Below, in pieces: positions 62,984 through 64,000 of a DNA stretch of 64,000 nt; position 1 is the first letter of the stretch; each line of letters starts with the position of its first letter. The stretch spans positions 248,001 through 312,000 of the forward strand of contig CAWFMY010000005.1 of assembly GCA_963816925.1 (NCBI GenBank), in the 5' to 3' direction. Made by a program: the position numbers and the translations under genes. This DNA comes from CAIWHR01 sp963816925. GTDB lineage: Bacteria; Pseudomonadota; Gammaproteobacteria; Burkholderiales; Casimicrobiaceae. The notes below the pieces were generated by a model. That model was not told the origin of the DNA. It did no database searches and worked only from the letters and a program-made list of their open reading frames with translations.

Positions 62984-64000
62984 TTGGCCGCCCGTTCACC
63001 CGCACTCGCCAAGCTCACCCGGCCCAAGCTCTACGACGCGCTGCCGCGGCCGCGGCTCTACGCGCTTCTCGACGAAGCGGCGAAGCGGCCCATCGTCTGG
63101 ATATGCGCACCGCCGGGAGCCGGGAAGACGACGCTCGTCGCAAGCTGGCTCGAGGCGCGCAATCGTCGCCACGTGTGGTACCAGGTCGACGCCGGCGACG
63201 CCGACCCGGCGACTTTCGTCCATTACATGCGGACGGCCGCGCAGGCGCTCGCGGGCAAGACGGCGGCGGCGCTGCCGCTGTTCACGTCGGAACCGCAGCA
63301 GGACCTCGCCCGCTTCGCGCGCGGCTTCTTCCGCGATCTTTTCTCCGCATTGCCGCACCCGTGCACGCTCGTCTTCGACAACTTCCACGAGGCTGAGACG
63401 CCCTCCGCGCAGCGCGCCGCGCTGGCGCAGGCGTTGGAAGAAATTCCGGACGGCAGCAACATCGTCGTCTTGTCGCGCTCCGATCCGCCGGCCGAGTTCG
63501 CCCGGCTTGCCGCGAACCTGCGCATCGCGCGCATCGACGAATCGGCGCTCCGCTGCACGGAAGAAGAAGCCCAGGCCATCCTCGGCAGCAAGCACGCCGA
63601 GCGCGCCGACCTGCAGCGGATCCAGCAGCAGAGCGAAGGCTGGGTGGCCGCGCTGGTGCTCCTGCGCGAGCACCTGAGCCGCGAGCACGCGGCGCTCGAC
63701 GAGTCGCTCGGCGAAGGCAAGGATGCGATCTTCCAGTATTTCGCCGGCGAGATCTTCAACGGCGCGCTGCCGGAGAACCAGCGCATCCTGATGCTGACCG
63801 CGATCCCGCCGTCGATCACGCAGGCCGAGGCGGTTGCGCTCACCGGCAGCGAGGAAGCGCCGCGCCTGCTCGAATATCTCTTTCGGCGGCACCTGTTCAC
63901 CGACCGCCGCCGCGGCGCCGAGACGAGCTACCACTACCACGCGCTCTTCCGCGAGTTCCTGCTCGAGGAGTCGCGACAGCGCGTGCCCGCGGACGAACGC
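62984..64000 (+). CDS. MalT-like STAND-ATPase LuxR-family regulator, 5' part
   Basis: Opens with TTG at 62984, the first possible start after an in-frame TAA at 62939, and stays open to the window edge (339 codons). The start LARSPALAKLTRPKLYDAL-type residues and WICAPPGAGKTTLVASWLEA (Walker A) are typical of MalT/AcoK-like regulators, with FVHYMRTAAQAL, TLVFDNFHEAE (Walker B), and YHYHALFREFLLEE near the end. Such proteins bind ATP and an inducer and carry a LuxR DNA-binding domain at the C-terminus, here outside the window. It is divergent from the AI-2E gene. Confidence 0.85.
   Translation, partial: MAARSPALAKLTRPKLYDALPRPRLYALLDEAAKRPIVWICAPPGAGKTTLVASWLEARNRRHVWYQVDAGDADPATFVHYMRTAAQALAGKTAAALPLFTSEPQQDLARFARGFFRDLFSALPHPCTLVFDNFHEAETPSAQRAALAQALEEIPDGSNIVVLSRSDPPAEFARLAANLRIARIDESALRCTEEEAQAILGSKHAERADLQRIQQQSEGWVAALVLLREHLSREHAALDESLGEGKDAIFQYFAGEIFNGALPENQRILMLTAIPPSITQAEAVALTGSEEAPRLLEYLFRRHLFTDRRRGAETSYHYHALFREFLLEESRQRVPADER

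Overview
The window looks like a contiguous piece of a Gram-negative, high-G+C (about two thirds by eye) chromosome, most likely a betaproteobacterium of the Burkholderiales or a near relative. The reasons are housekeeping clusters typical of that class: dapA-bamC-MBL hydrolase-purC, trmJ next to suhB, a full ISC operon next to cysE, alr-hldD-cysM with ComEA-like genes between, DUF2970 and DUF2917 proteins, a cydP-cydA-cydB-cydX operon, and a lipid-style outer-membrane assembly lipoprotein. I see no phage, insertion sequence, CRISPR array, rRNA or tRNA. It reads as core genome with a few accessory genes.

Layout. 1-1.85 kb: FKBP isomerase (cut by the edge) divergent from a ribosomal-protein hydroxylase (RoxA-like) and a PLD-like protein. 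1.8-9 kb: reverse-strand glycosyltransferase, sugar acetyltransferase, purC, MBL hydrolase, bamC, dapA, a methyltransferase and a GcvA-type LysR regulator divergent from a DUF2917 gene. 9.5-19.3 kb: a secreted protein with an IPTL-like C-terminal sorting tail, a K+ channel, clpB with a heat-shock-type promoter, cytochrome bd oxidase (cydPABX), DUF2970, then a secreted trypsin-like protease coupled to a membrane FHA protein. 19.3-32.7 kb: kynU-like/kynA, a hydrolase plus NatAB-type ABC exporter, a YbbAP-type ABC system, a cupin epimerase plus GT2, TesA-like esterase, mnmH and a PhzF protein. 32.7-45 kb: DUF1800/DUF1501 pair, exonuclease, cysM, two ComEA-like proteins (one with a histone-H1-like tail), hldD, alr, an LplT-like transporter, two TPM proteins and lemA. 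45-48.9 kb: uracil-DNA glycosylase, rimI, tsaB divergent from rlmD, MAPEG. 48.9-56.5 kb: the ISC operon (cysE, iscR, iscS, iscU, iscA, hscB, an extra questin-oxidase-like gene, hscA, fdx, iscX). 56.6-64 kb: DUF3667, trmJ, suhB, a secreted subtilase, an AI-2E family protein and a MalT-like regulator that runs off the end.

How the genes work together. The ISC block is one transcription unit from an IscR-controlled promoter with two tandem type-1 IscR sites; it builds Fe-S clusters that several neighbours need (IscR, ferredoxin, RlmD, the type-4 uracil-DNA glycosylase). CydPABX forms a cytochrome bd quinol oxidase. DapA, CysE, CysM, Alr, PurC and HldD serve amino-acid, wall, purine and LPS synthesis. 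The most unusual context is the questin-oxidase-like gene placed between hscB and hscA with tight start/stop overlaps on both sides, just downstream of a 139-bp imperfect palindrome between iscA and hscB.

A caution for the reader: at least seven genes, including iscS, need a one-base correction to restore a family-like protein. Six need one base fewer and one (lemA) needs one base more. That density in housekeeping genes points to sequence error rather than biology.
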